In this document: positions 6,805 to 17,141 of the stretch, piece after piece
How positions within the stretch are numbered: the first letter of the stretch is position 1
Layout: each line of letters opens with the position of its first letter
From: Spirochaetales bacterium
Lineage (GTDB): Bacteria; Spirochaetota; Spirochaetia; Treponematales; Treponemataceae
Assembly: GCA_003246335.1 (NCBI GenBank)
Contig: QKAR01000004.1
Coordinates: 1-38,424, forward strand
DNA: 38,424 bases
Reading direction: 5' to 3'
The notes under the pieces: generated by a model
Seen by the model: only the letters and a program-made list of their open reading frames with translations
Databases searched by the model: none
What the model was told of the DNA's origin: nothing
Made by a program: the position numbers and the translations under genes

Positions 6805-8934
6805 CTATTTCTTAAGGTACTTAAACACGAGAACGGAAATGTCGTCTTCCATCTCTCGCGAGACGAAACTATCGAGACTGTCGCAGAGGAATTTCGCGAT
6901 TCGACCGGCGGGATACACCCGGTTGTCCATGAGTATCTTTTGCACGCGATCCTTCCCGAAGCGATCGCCGCGAAGGTTCGTCGCGTCGGTCAGGCCGTCG
7001 GTCGTGATCAACAAAACGTCCTCGGGGTTAAACGCGATTTTCTTCACCTTGAGGAACTTAACCACGTCGCGGACGAACCCGAGAACCTTGCCGTCGCCCT
7101 GGATCTCGATGGCGTTATTATAGGCCGCGGTATAGAGGAACATCGCGGGAACGCCGCAGTTAATGTAGTACAGCGTGTTCGTCGAGAAATCGAGGAGGCC
7201 GAAAACGCCGGCGAAAAAGGTTCCCTTCGGCAGGTTGTTCTTGATGAATAAATTCACCTTCCCGACCAGTTTCTTGAAGTCCCCGGTCTCCGAGAGGAAA
7301 GTCCGGAGCACGGACTTCAGGATCACCATGGACATGCTCGCGTTAAGCCCCTTTCCGGAAACGTCCCCCATCACGAATAGGTACTTATCCGGGCCGAGAC
7401 CGATGAAGTCGATGAAGTCGCCGCCGAGCTTGCGCGCGGACCTAGTGATGAAATCGACGTCGACTTTCTCGTGGGTGATACGATCGATGTTCTCCTGTAT
7501 GGACGAAATGATCTGGCCGGAAAACTCGATTTCCCGATCGACCGTGAGCACGAGCGACTCGTTCGCGATGTTCTTTAGGTAATACATGACGAGGAAAAAA
7601 TTCGAGTAGAGCTTCGACATCACGCGATAGTCGTATTCGGAATATTCAGCCCCGCGCTTTTTCGCGCCGAGCGTGATGATCCCGACGACGCTATGGCCCT
7701 CGCGGAGCAGTATCAAAGCCTCCGCGTCGCAAGCGTCGAACACCCGCAGAAGCTCTCCCTTAATTTCCGAGTAAGCGTGGTTCGTGATCGCCTGCGTCTT
7801 GAGTATGATTGACTCGTTGTTCGAAAGAAGGCCCGCGATCGCCTTGTCGTCGACCGAAAGTTCCTTGCCGGCATCCTTCCCCGGAAGCGCGGGGCGGAGC
7901 CTCCCGTCGTCGCCGGCGACGAGAAAGTCAACCGTGGTCGCGCCGATATACCGATCGAAAAGGGTCGCGATATCCTCGATGACCGGCTCGCGTCCCTTCG
8001 AGTAATCGATCGACTCAAGCTCGCGCTCCAGGTCGCTCTCGTATTCCGAACCGAAGCGCATATGCCGCTTCAGGCGGCGAAACGCGATCGCCCGCAGGAG
8101 GAGCAGGGAGACTACGACGGCGAACAGGGCGAGGGGAAGCGCGACGCCCAGGCTGACGGTCTTTATCACGACGACCGTCAGCGCGGCGGCGATGACGCTG
8201 AACGCGAAGCTCAGCGACACGAAGCGGATGACGGCCGAGACGACCAAATCGCGATCGAGTATCGTCGAAAGCGTCGCCGACAGATACAGCAAAATGACCG
8301 CTACCGCGAAGCCGAACGGAATGAGCGGGATGATCCAATAATACCGCAGCCCCAGGTAAAACAGGACGAACGAGACGAAAAAGCCGAAGGCGATCGACGC
8401 CACGTTCAATAGGAACCGTTGGCGATAAATACTGCTCTTGCTGACCGCCGCGCGGACAAGCATCACGAGCGCGGCGACGGCCGGCACGACCGCGAAAAAA
8501 ACCAGGGAGAAAAGGTCGAGCGCCTTCGCCAAGCCGAATAGCGGCTTCGACGCGAAAAGGAAGGGCTTGGGATAGGCCCAATGAAACGAGACTTCGCCCG
8601 CGAACAGGAGATACGCGCCGCCGGCGACTAGCAGGAGGGAAAAGGCGCCCAAAGCGCGACTCTTCGTCCCGTACGGCGTAAAGACCGCGTAGCGCAAAAG
8701 GGTCACCGAGAAATACGCCAGAGCGGCCATCGTGGCGCGGAAGAAAAAGTTCGCCATGGTCGCGTTGCCGCTGTAGATGAGGGTGGTGGCCACCGCCCCG
8801 AGCAAGGTGACGAAGGCCGCGATCAACGACAGGCTGATGAGCATTCGATCGGCCTTCTCCATGCGGACGTCCAGATAATACGAGAAAACGAAAAGCGAGG
8901 CCGCGAGCAAGTAGGTAAATATAAGCAGCGTCAT
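6805..8934 (-). CDS. Membrane sensor phosphatase: multi-TM, GAF-like, SpoIIE/PP2C
   Basis: 709 residues. Residues 1-290 form about eight to nine hydrophobic helices, a membrane sensor region. Residues about 300-470 look like a GAF domain followed by a short linker helix. Residues about 485-709 are a complete SpoIIE-type PP2C domain with the metal-binding motifs LGGDFIDF, MGDVSGKG, TTDGL and EDDISVLV. It should dephosphorylate the STAS protein encoded 11 nt downstream in answer to a membrane or small-molecule signal. The ATG lies 2 nt after the preceding stop, with GAGGG as ribosome site inside the upstream gene end. Two phosphatases for one STAS implies two inputs to one switch. Confidence 0.88.
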   Translation of the reverse strand: MTLLIFTYLLAASLFVFSYYLDVRMEKADRMLISLSLIAAFVTLLGAVATTLIYSGNATMANFFFRATMAALAYFSVTLLRYAVFTPYGTKSRALGAFSLLLVAGGAYLLFAGEVSFHWAYPKPFLFASKPLFGLAKALDLFSLVFFAVVPAVAALVMLVRAAVSKSSIYRQRFLLNVASIAFGFFVSFVLFYLGLRYYWIIPLIPFGFAVAVILLYLSATLSTILDRDLVVSAVIRFVSLSFAFSVIAAALTVVVIKTVSLGVALPLALFAVVVSLLLLRAIAFRRLKRHMRFGSEYESDLERELESIDYSKGREPVIEDIATLFDRYIGATTVDFLVAGDDGRLRPALPGKDAGKELSVDDKAIAGLLSNNESIILKTQAITNHAYSEIKGELLRVFDACDAEALILLREGHSVVGIITLGAKKRGAEYSEYDYRVMSKLYSNFFLVMYYLKNIANESLVLTVDREIEFSGQIISSIQENIDRITHEKVDVDFITRSARKLGGDFIDFIGLGPDKYLFVMGDVSGKGLNASMSMVILKSVLRTFLSETGDFKKLVGKVNLFIKNNLPKGTFFAGVFGLLDFSTNTLYYINCGVPAMFLYTAAYNNAIEIQGDGKVLGFVRDVVKFLKVKKIAFNPEDVLLITTDGLTDATNLRGDRFGKDRVQKILMDNRVYPAGRIAKFLCDSLDSFVSREMEDDISVLVFKYLKK

Positions 8935-8936
8935 GG

Positions 8937-10319
8937 CTAACCCTCAACCTTCACGACGAGCATGGTGACATCGTCGCGTAATTTTTTATCGCCGTTGTAC
9001 TCGAGGACTAAGTCCGCGATGTCGCCGATGAAATGGCGGGCGGTCTTGTGGGCGCTGTTCTTTATCGTCGTGAGGTAGAGCTCGGTGTCGCCCAACTCGA
9101 CGCCCTCGTCGTTCATCACTTCGGACACGCCGTCGGAGGCCATGAGAATCACGTCTCCCCGGTAGAGGGGCATTTCCTCCTGCTCGATATCGTCGAGGTC
9201 AATGATGCCGACGAGGCTACAGCTCGATTGGAGCGGCTTGATCCGGTAGCCGGTCGGCGATTGGGTTACGATGATGGGATCGGCCATGGACGCGTTGACG
9301 TAGCGGATTTTCATGGCCTTCGTGTCGACTATGCCGATGAACAGCACCGAATACTTATCCTGCAAATGCATGCTCTTGATCGCGCGATCGACCGCGCGGA
9401 CGACGCCGGGCAAGTCATCCTTATTCTCGATGATCTTAACGGTATTGACGATGACGCCCATAATGAGCGCCGACGCGAGGCCCTTACCAGAAACGTCGCC
9501 GAGCAGGAAGCAGGTACGGTGCTCGTCGATCGGGATTACGTCGTAATAGTCCCCGGACACGTTCACCAGGGGGCGGAAATAAGAGGCGACGTCGAGGCCG
9601 CGGATCTCCGGCATTTTCTGCGGCAAAAAAGATTTTTGCGTCTCGGCGACCATGTTCCATTCCTTGGAAAGCTCGGAAATCGCGGAAAGCCGCGCGATGG
9701 TTTTCGTCCGCTTCAGGAAGTTGACGAATTCGTGGAACATCGCGTCGAGGGCGCTCACCTCAAACACGCTCATGTATCGGCACAGCACGTAAAAATGCTG
9801 CGGGCCGAAAACCAGGAAAAAGCCGCGGGCCCGCTCGATTTCGGACACGAGACCGAGGGTTTCGTCGATGAGGTACACGCCGTCTGGCCACGTCGCGGGG
9901 AAATTTCGGTTTAGGACCTCGAGCGTCTCGGGGTCGGTCGCGATTCTCGTGGGGCTATTATAGACAACGTAGGAAGTATCCGCGTCGACGTGCAAAACCG
10001 AGCAATCGGCCTCATGCTCAAGGACCGACTGCGCGGCGTCGATTAAATCCTCGATCGTATACGCGAATCGCAGGCGATCGACGAACTGAACCAAAAACCG
10101 CGTCGTCCCTTCGATGAAGGCGGCCTCCTCGATTCGCCGCTCCGCGTGCCGCACGATCAAATTAGCCATGGTCGCCACGGTGAAGAACACGATCGCGGCG
10201 GACACGAACCGTCCGACAAGAGCGAACTGCGGAATGATGATGAACATGAAAAAAGAAAAGAGCGCGCCGGCGACCGCGTAAATAACCAGCGAGACGCCCC
10301 GCTTTCGGGATTGAACCAT
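8937..10319 (-). CDS. SpoIIE/PP2C-type phosphatase with N-terminal membrane hairpin and GAF-like domain
   Basis: 460 residues. Two membrane helices at about 9-32 and 36-56 anchor it. A GAF-like domain (about 65-215) follows, then a coiled linker (ISELSKEWNMVAETQKSFLP) and a complete PP2C domain (about 240-460) with VSGDYYDVIP, LGDVSGKG, MASDGVSE and RDDVTMLVV. It is the first gene of the partner-switching operon on the minus strand and begins with ATG at 10319, ribosome site TGAGGG 8 nt upstream. A weak promoter (TTTCAA, 16 nt, TAGTAT) lies around 10363-10390. The dnaJ terminator sits immediately upstream, so the operon should have its own transcription start. Confidence 0.88.
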   Translation of the reverse strand: MVQSRKRGVSLVIYAVAGALFSFFMFIIIPQFALVGRFVSAAIVFFTVATMANLIVRHAERRIEEAAFIEGTTRFLVQFVDRLRFAYTIEDLIDAAQSVLEHEADCSVLHVDADTSYVVYNSPTRIATDPETLEVLNRNFPATWPDGVYLIDETLGLVSEIERARGFFLVFGPQHFYVLCRYMSVFEVSALDAMFHEFVNFLKRTKTIARLSAISELSKEWNMVAETQKSFLPQKMPEIRGLDVASYFRPLVNVSGDYYDVIPIDEHRTCFLLGDVSGKGLASALIMGVIVNTVKIIENKDDLPGVVRAVDRAIKSMHLQDKYSVLFIGIVDTKAMKIRYVNASMADPIIVTQSPTGYRIKPLQSSCSLVGIIDLDDIEQEEMPLYRGDVILMASDGVSEVMNDEGVELGDTELYLTTIKNSAHKTARHFIGDIADLVLEYNGDKKLRDDVTMLVVKVEG

Positions 10320-10406
10320 GCCGATACCCTCAATGGCGAATTTATTCTATCGATGGAAAAAAATACATCGCTATACTAGCATGATAATTGGCGTTTGAAA
10401 ACCGAT

Positions 10407-10440
10407 AAAAAAAGGCCAACGGGTTTAACCGTCGGCCTTT
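10407..10440 (-). terminator. Rho-independent terminator after dnaJ
   Basis: On the minus strand a 12-bp stem (10429-10440 with 10411-10422, one G-U pair) with a 6-nt loop is followed by a run of seven T (10413-10407). It starts 2 nt after the dnaJ stop codon. Confidence 0.9.
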
Positions 10441-10442
10441 GG

Positions 10443-11567
10443 CTATTCGTGAAGGTCCGAAAGCGGGATCGGCTGAGGATCGGAGGTCTCTCCCTCGAGG
10501 CGGGAATACTCCTCGAGGAAAGTTCGCGCCTTCGATGACAGTTTCGTGGGCACGCGCACGATCACTTTGATGTACAGATCGCCGGTTCGGCCGTTCGCGA
10601 CCGGGACTCCCTCGTCGCGAATCCGCAGCAGCTTCCCGTGCTGGGTCCCGGCGGGGATTTTCAGCTTAATTTTCTTTTCGTTCAAGGCGGTGACCGTTAT
10701 CTCGGCGCCGAGCGCGGCTTGGGTCATCGAGATGGGGACGGCGCAATAGAGGTCCGAGCCGGAGCGCTCGAAGTGCTCATGCGGCCGAACGCGGATAAAC
10801 ACGAAAAGGTCGCCATAGGGTCCCCCATTCGGGCCCGCGTCGCCCTGGCGGGGAATGGCGATTCGCCTGCCGTCCTCGACGCCGGCGGGTATCGTCACGA
10901 GGATTTTTTGGCGTTTTTTCAGGACGCCTGAGCCGCCGCAATCGTGGCAGGGATTTTCGATGCTGGAACCTTCCCCATGACAATTCGGGCAAGGCGACGC
11001 GATCGAGAAAAAGCCGGAACTATGCCTAACTTGGCCGGTTCCTTGGCACGTTGAGCAAACTTTGCGCCCCGTCCCTCCCGAGCCTTTGCAGGTCGGGCAT
11101 TGCTCGTTGCGCTGGTACGACACCTCGGCTTTCGTGCCGTACACGGCGTCTTTGAACGATATCTGGAGATCGTAGCGAAGGCTCGCGCCCTGCCCGGGCC
11201 CGCCGCTCTGACGACGCCTGCTTCCGCCCCCGCCGCCGAACAAGTTCTCGAAAATGCCGGAAAAGTCGCCGAAAATATCCTCGAAGCCCTGAAAGGCGCT
11301 CGGGTCAAAACCGCCGGGGCCCCCGGGGCCGCCCATGCCCTCAAGACCCGCGTGCCCGTACTGATCGTACACCTGGCGCTTTTGGTCGTCAGAGAGGACT
11401 TCGTACGCCTCGGTAGCTTCCTTGAATTTTTCCTCGGCTTCTTTATTGCCCGGGTTTTTGTCCGGATGATATTGAATTGCGAGTTTTCGGTAGCCTTTTT
11501 TTATCTCGTCTTTCGTCGCGGTTTTCGCCACGCCGAGAACTTCGTAATAATCTCTTTTCGTTGCCAC
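10443..11567 (-). CDS. dnaJ: Chaperone DnaJ (Hsp40)
   Basis: 374 residues from GTG at 11567, with GGAG 7 nt upstream; the reading frame stays open to 11636 but the J domain begins at the GTG. Co-chaperone that stimulates DnaK ATPase and delivers clients. Domains in order: J domain (1-70) with His34-Pro35-Asp36, Gly/Phe linker (about 75-125), four CxxCxGxG zinc repeats ([32 protein letters not shown], about 140-210), then the two beta-barrel client-binding domains and C-terminal dimer part. It lies downstream of dnaK, separated by a terminator, so it is probably made by read-through or from a start within the gap. Confidence 0.97.
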   Translation of the reverse strand: MATKRDYYEVLGVAKTATKDEIKKGYRKLAIQYHPDKNPGNKEAEEKFKEATEAYEVLSDDQKRQVYDQYGHAGLEGMGGPGGPGGFDPSAFQGFEDIFGDFSGIFENLFGGGGGSRRRQSGGPGQGASLRYDLQISFKDAVYGTKAEVSYQRNEQCPTCKGSGGTGRKVCSTCQGTGQVRHSSGFFSIASPCPNCHGEGSSIENPCHDCGGSGVLKKRQKILVTIPAGVEDGRRIAIPRQGDAGPNGGPYGDLFVFIRVRPHEHFERSGSDLYCAVPISMTQAALGAEITVTALNEKKIKLKIPAGTQHGKLLRIRDEGVPVANGRTGDLYIKVIVRVPTKLSSKARTFLEEYSRLEGETSDPQPIPLSDLHE

Positions 11568-11603
11568 GAAGGGACTCCAGATATGAAATAGTGGTATGTC
11601 GCG

Positions 11604-11633
11604 CAAAAAGGCCCGGGCCTCAGCCCGGACCTT
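11604..11633 (-). terminator. Terminator between dnaK and dnaJ
   Basis: On the minus strand an 11-bp stem (11623-11633 with 11608-11618, one mismatch) closed by a TGAG loop is followed by five T. It lies 17 nt after the dnaK stop and 36 nt before the dnaJ start, so it probably reduces rather than abolishes dnaJ expression. Confidence 0.8.
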
Positions 11634-11649
11634 CATTGCCGATCACGAG

Positions 11650-13596
<1,947 letters not shown>

Positions 13597-13684
13597 AATA
13601 TTCAGTCTCCTTATTACGCCTTAACGCGCGGATTTCATCGCCGCGCTAAAAAATTACGTCCTGTATCTCGCCGAAAATCGGCGG
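13597..13684 (-). other. grpE-dnaK spacer with two small hairpins
   Basis: 88 nt. Just after the grpE stop is CGCCGA-AAA-TCGGCG (13669-13683 on plus), and further on GCGCGG/CCGCGC (13626-13631 with 13641-13646, 9-nt loop). Neither is followed by a T run in the minus direction, so these are more likely processing or stability hairpins than terminators. Confidence 0.4.
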
Positions 13685-14368
13685 TTATTTTTTCTCGGGC
13701 TCGGCGGGCATGTGAACGATGACTTTCGCGACCCGAATGACCCGATCCTTCAGCTTATATCCTTTCACGCACTCTTCGGCGACCGTCGGCTCTTTCACGT
13801 CTGCCGAGGGAACGCTTCCCAACGCCTCATGGATCGTCGGGTCGAACGGAACGCCCTTCACTTCGTAGTACGCAAGCCCGTATTTGCTCTCGAGCAGGCC
13901 TCCCAGCTGTTTTCGAATCATCGAAACGCCGTCGGCGAAGGCATTCGAGGCGCTCGCGGCGTCCGAAGCCGGAGTGGAAGCGATGGCCCGGTCAAAATCG
14001 TCCAAAACCTGCACGAGGTCGACGAGCAAATTCGTATTCGCGTAGTCTACCGCGTCTTGCTTTTCCTTAATCATCCGCTTCCGGTAATTGTCGAAATCAG
14101 CCGCCTTGCGAAGATATTGATCCTGTATCGTCGCGTTCAGTTTTTCAAGCTCGCCGATTCGTGCCGTAAGCTCCGAAATTCTCGTCGCGTCCGCGGAGGC
14201 CGCGGCTTTGGCTTGATCTTCAACAGCGCCTTGCGCGTCGGGATCTTGGGCCGCCGTTGCTTCTTGCGCCGGTACGTCAGCGCCTCGCGTTTCCGCCGGT
14301 GTCGGCTCCTTTTCCGCGGCCACCGGGGATTTTTGCGTCGTTTCTTCGTTTTCAGCGTTCTTCTTCAT
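13685..14368 (-). CDS. grpE: Nucleotide exchange factor GrpE
   Basis: 227 residues. The ATG at 14368 is chosen because GAGGT lies 6 nt before it; the adjacent TTG at 14371 would be too close. The first 65 residues are low-complexity (Glu, Ala, Thr, Pro), then a long coiled coil (about 70-130, ending DNYRKRMIKEKQDAV) and the C-terminal beta domain with the signature GVPFDPTIHEALGSVP and GYKLKDRVIRVAKVIV. GrpE dimers release ADP from DnaK and act as a thermosensor. The disordered N-terminal region is longer than in E. coli. Order grpE-dnaK-dnaJ is the common one; hrcA is absent upstream, where nudC lies instead. Confidence 0.96.
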   Translation of the reverse strand: MKKNAENEETTQKSPVAAEKEPTPAETRGADVPAQEATAAQDPDAQGAVEDQAKAAASADATRISELTARIGELEKLNATIQDQYLRKAADFDNYRKRMIKEKQDAVDYANTNLLVDLVQVLDDFDRAIASTPASDAASASNAFADGVSMIRKQLGGLLESKYGLAYYEVKGVPFDPTIHEALGSVPSADVKEPTVAEECVKGYKLKDRVIRVAKVIVHMPAEPEKK

Positions 14369-14384
14369 CAATTACCTCAAAAAA

Positions 14385-14414
14385 AAGATACTAATACAGT
14401 CTCGGCAGGGTCAA
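14385..14414 (-). promoter_or_regulatory. Candidate promoter of grpE-dnaK-dnaJ
   Basis: On the minus strand TTGACC (14414-14409), an 18-nt spacer and TATCTT (14390-14385). It lies in the 57-nt gap after nudC. There is no CIRCE inverted repeat here. Confidence 0.4.
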
Positions 14415-14425
14415 CCGAAAACCGT

Positions 14426-15208
14426 TCAATTTTTGGACGATGCGTCGAAGTCACCGTGGATGAGCCGCCAGGCGACCGTTCCCCGCGAAGGGGTGTTGGG
14501 TAAGGCGTCGCGGCTAAACCAGCGGGCTTCGTCGATCTCCGCATGGTCAACCTGAATCTCGCCGGAGGCCCATTGCGCCGTGAAGGCGAGCATGTACTGA
14601 TCGGGGAATGGCCAGCTTTGGCTGCCTTTATACCGAACGTCGCGCACCTCGATGCCAATCTCTTCTCGGACTTCGCGCGCGACGCACTCCTCAAGCGTCT
14701 CGCCATGCTCAAGAAAGCCGGCGACGCAGGTAAACATATCCTGATTGCGGTAGGAATGGCGAGCCAAAAGGATTTTATCGCCTTTCTCGACGACGGTAAT
14801 GATGGCGGGCGAGAGCCGGGGATAATACACCGTACCGCACGCGGCGCACTGCCGCGCGACCTCGCTCGCGTGGTCGGCGAGACTTCCCCCGCACCGGGAG
14901 CAAAATCGCGTCGCGTGATGCCAATTCGCGAGGCCGAGGGCCTTCGTCGCGCGCGGGGCGAGCTCGACGAGCGCGGGATCGGGAGAACCGAGAATGAACC
15001 GTAATTTCACCCATTGGCCGACGGCGGGAAGCGGGAGTTCTTTTTTCTCGTCGAGCAGGCAGACGACCGCGCGGGCTCCGCCGATCACGATAGGGAAAAC
15101 ATCCGAAACGAGTCCCGAAAACCGTTCTGGGATGCCGATAGGCAACGCATTGTCGTCCGCAAGGTATAATTCCCCCGAACGGAATATATAGGTTATTTGC
15201 TCTTTCAT
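14426..15208 (-). CDS. nudC: NAD+ diphosphatase / RNA de-NADding Nudix hydrolase
   Basis: 260 residues. Hydrolyses NAD(H) to NMN(H) and AMP, and in family members removes NAD caps from RNA. An N-terminal domain (1-95) is followed by a zinc ribbon with Cys103, Cys106, Cys121 and Cys124, and a Nudix domain whose box (GFLEHGETLEECVAREVREE, residues 164-183, then IG) is intact. The NudC-specific motif is SQSWPFP (196-202), where SQPWPFP is usual. Start ATG at 15208 has no ribosome site; a TATACT box on the minus strand lies about 16 nt upstream, giving a short leader. It is 57 nt upstream of grpE and may be weakly cotranscribed with the chaperone operon. Confidence 0.92.
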   Translation of the reverse strand: MKEQITYIFRSGELYLADDNALPIGIPERFSGLVSDVFPIVIGGARAVVCLLDEKKELPLPAVGQWVKLRFILGSPDPALVELAPRATKALGLANWHHATRFCSRCGGSLADHASEVARQCAACGTVYYPRLSPAIITVVEKGDKILLARHSYRNQDMFTCVAGFLEHGETLEECVAREVREEIGIEVRDVRYKGSQSWPFPDQYMLAFTAQWASGEIQVDHAEIDEARWFSRDALPNTPSRGTVAWRLIHGDFDASSKN

Positions 15209-15305
15209 ACTGATATAAACCGAGAGTATATAGAAAAAACTCGCGCGAAGGAACGGGACGAAGCGAATATTTCCCCAGAATCCATGGCTTGAGACGCTCC
15301 CGATA

Positions 15306-15314
15306 TGCTATACT
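15306..15314 (+). promoter_or_regulatory. Extended -10 promoter of the first tetR gene
   Basis: TGC followed by TATACT (15309-15314) makes an extended -10 element. The predicted start coincides with the ATG at 15321, so the transcript is probably leaderless. No well-placed -35 box is seen (TTGAGA at 15289 would leave only 14 nt). Confidence 0.5.
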
Positions 15315-15320
15315 ACGCCG

Positions 15321-15998
15321 ATGATCTGCGTCGACAAGAACCGATTTTCCCGCGTGGAGCAGCGCAAACGGGAAACGAAAAACCGCATACTCTCGACCTG
15401 CGAGCGGTTATTCGTGTACGAAAAGACGTACACGACGGTCACTATGCGCGAAATAGCGAAACAAGCCGACGTAAGCACCGGAGCCCTCTACCTTCATTTC
15501 AAGAACAAAGAGGAAATTCTCGCGACGCTTTTTTACGATTTTCTCCAGGATCATTTCACGACGCTTGAGCGGCGAATTATGGCGAAATCGACGCCGAAGG
15601 AGAGAATTTTCGTCATCTTCGACTTTTTGGCCGAATTAATCCAGGAACCGCGACTCGTGCTCTACATCCAGATCCCGCTCGAAATTCAAACGAACGACTT
15701 CGACGGGGAGGGAACGATTTGGGATAAATTAACGCTAGCGTACGAAAACGCTATAGACAACATCTCAAAGACTTTTGAGCAGGCCATCGAGTATGGGGAC
15801 ATTCGGGGATATGACGACCCGCGACTGCTTAGCATCACGCTACTCACCACCTTCATGTCGCTATTTCGGACGTTCCATAAGGAAATGAAATACCGCTATC
15901 ACAGCGGGCCCGCGCTAACGTACACCATCGAGGAAATTTTCGGCATGTTTCGCACTACGTTTCTCAAGGGAATTTTTTCCCCTAACCCAACCCTTTAA
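15321..15998 (+). CDS. TetR-family regulator of the RND efflux operon
   Basis: 225 residues. The helix-turn-helix is in the N-terminal domain at about residues 40-62 (TMREIAKQADVSTGALYLHF, then KNKEEIL). The remaining helices (about 75-215) form the ligand and dimer domain, which shares no specific motif. It lies 85 nt upstream of the RND adaptor gene in the same direction. A perfect palindrome overlapping the start of the next transcript (16034-16056) is its likely operator. Translation start at 15321 lacks a ribosome site. It shares an intergenic region with divergent nudC. The effector is unknown; pump substrates are usual effectors in this family. Confidence 0.88.
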   Translation: MICVDKNRFSRVEQRKRETKNRILSTCERLFVYEKTYTTVTMREIAKQADVSTGALYLHFKNKEEILATLFYDFLQDHFTTLERRIMAKSTPKERIFVIFDFLAELIQEPRLVLYIQIPLEIQTNDFDGEGTIWDKLTLAYENAIDNISKTFEQAIEYGDIRGYDDPRLLSITLLTTFMSLFRTFHKEMKYRYHSGPALTYTIEEIFGMFRTTFLKGIFSPNPTL

Positions 15999-16003
15999 AT
16001 CAT

Positions 16004-16031
16004 TGACCAACGCATTCGGTTTTTGTATATT
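16004..16031 (+). promoter_or_regulatory. Promoter of the RND efflux operon
   Basis: TTGACC (16004-16009), a 16-nt spacer and TATATT (16026-16031), six nt after the tetR stop codon. The predicted start near 16038 falls inside the 23-bp palindrome that follows. Confidence 0.65.
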
Positions 16032-16033
16032 CA

Positions 16034-16056
16034 AAAAATGAACATCGTTCATTTTT
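16034..16056. promoter_or_regulatory. Perfect palindromic operator for the TetR regulator
   Basis: Arms AAAAATGAAC (16034-16043) and GTTCATTTTT (16047-16056) around a 3-nt centre (ATC), with no mismatch. It abuts the -10 box and covers the transcription start, a classic repressor position. One arm includes an ATG that is in frame with the adaptor gene but lacks a ribosome site. Confidence 0.75.
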
Positions 16057-16082
16057 GTACAGCGTTCAGACTAAAGGGGATT

Positions 16083-17132
16083 ATGCGAATAATGAAACGA
16101 ATAGGTATCCTTCCGATAGCGGGCGTATGCCTCGCCCTCGTCGCGTGCTCTAAATCAAATTCTTCCGACGCGAAAAGCATGACGCAGCTCTACGCCGATA
16201 ACGGACGCCCCGTGACGGCGAGGACGCTCAAGCCGGAAACATTCACGGTTTCGCTCGACTTTCCGGCGGAGTTTCGCGCGCGAAGCCAATCGACAGAATA
16301 CGCGAAACTTTCCGACGTCGTGCGCGAAATACACGCAAAAGTCGGCGATCGAGTCGAGCAAGACCAAGTGATCGTTTCCTTCTCGATGGATAACTCATCG
16401 TATCAGCAGGCGAAACTTCAGTTTCAGAACGCCGAGACCGCCTACTCGCGCATCCAGTCGCTCTACAAGGACAACGGCGTCTCGAAGCAGGATTTCGACA
16501 ACGCGCGCACGCAGTACGAGCTCGCGCGGGAAGGCTACAAAGCGGCGAGCGACATGATTCAGGTCAAGGCGCCCATCGCGGGAACGGTCACGCAAATCAA
16601 CGTGCGGACATCCTCCAACGTGTCGCCGGGAACCGCGCTTTTCACGATCTCGAACCAAGACGGATTCGAGGCGGCCTTTTACGTCACCGCGAGCGAGATA
16701 CAGCAAATCGCGGTCGGCGCTCCTTGCGCGATCGATTATAAAGGGGAAAGGATCGTCGGCCGGGTGTCGGAAGTCTCCCTCATTATGGACCCATCGAAAA
16801 AAGCCTTCCCGGCGAAGGCGTTCTTCGCCGGCAAGCCAAGGACCATCGTCAGCGGCATGACCGTCGACGTCAGCGTCGAGGCATACCGAAACGCCCGCGC
16901 GATTACCGCGGCGAGGAGCGAGCTATTGAACGCGGACGGCGCATGGTACGCGTTCGTGGCGTCCGACGGCGTCGCGCGAAAAAAGCAAGTGACGGCAGGC
17001 AAAGTGTCGGGACTCACGTACGAAATCCTGTCGGGACTCACATCGGGCGACGCGCTCATCGAGGACGGAGTCCAAGACTTGCAAGACGGCGATAAAATCG
17101 CGGTGACCGACGCGTCGTCGGGCGATCAATAA
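16083..17132 (+). CDS. RND efflux periplasmic adaptor lipoprotein (membrane fusion protein)
   Basis: 349 residues from ATG at 16083, chosen because AAAGGGG lies directly upstream and the signal peptide begins there; the frame is open further upstream through the operator. Signal peptide 1-21 with lipobox LVAC, lipidated Cys22. Then the lipoyl half (about 70-105), an alpha-helical hairpin (about 105-165, LQFQNAETAYSRIQSLYKDN), second lipoyl half (QVKAPIAGTVTQINVRTSSN), and beta-barrel and membrane-proximal domains. It links the RND pump to the TolC-like channel. It is the first gene of a three-gene operon: 9 nt separate it from the permease gene. Confidence 0.92.
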   Translation: MRIMKRIGILPIAGVCLALVACSKSNSSDAKSMTQLYADNGRPVTARTLKPETFTVSLDFPAEFRARSQSTEYAKLSDVVREIHAKVGDRVEQDQVIVSFSMDNSSYQQAKLQFQNAETAYSRIQSLYKDNGVSKQDFDNARTQYELAREGYKAASDMIQVKAPIAGTVTQINVRTSSNVSPGTALFTISNQDGFEAAFYVTASEIQQIAVGAPCAIDYKGERIVGRVSEVSLIMDPSKKAFPAKAFFAGKPRTIVSGMTVDVSVEAYRNARAITAARSELLNADGAWYAFVASDGVARKKQVTAGKVSGLTYEILSGLTSGDALIEDGVQDLQDGDKIAVTDASSGDQ

Positions 17133-17141
17133 GGGAAAGCC

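Noticed and set aside
14369-14425. CIRCE (HrcA) operator upstream of grpE
   Set aside because: No TTAGCACTC-N9-GAGTGCTAA or near match is present.
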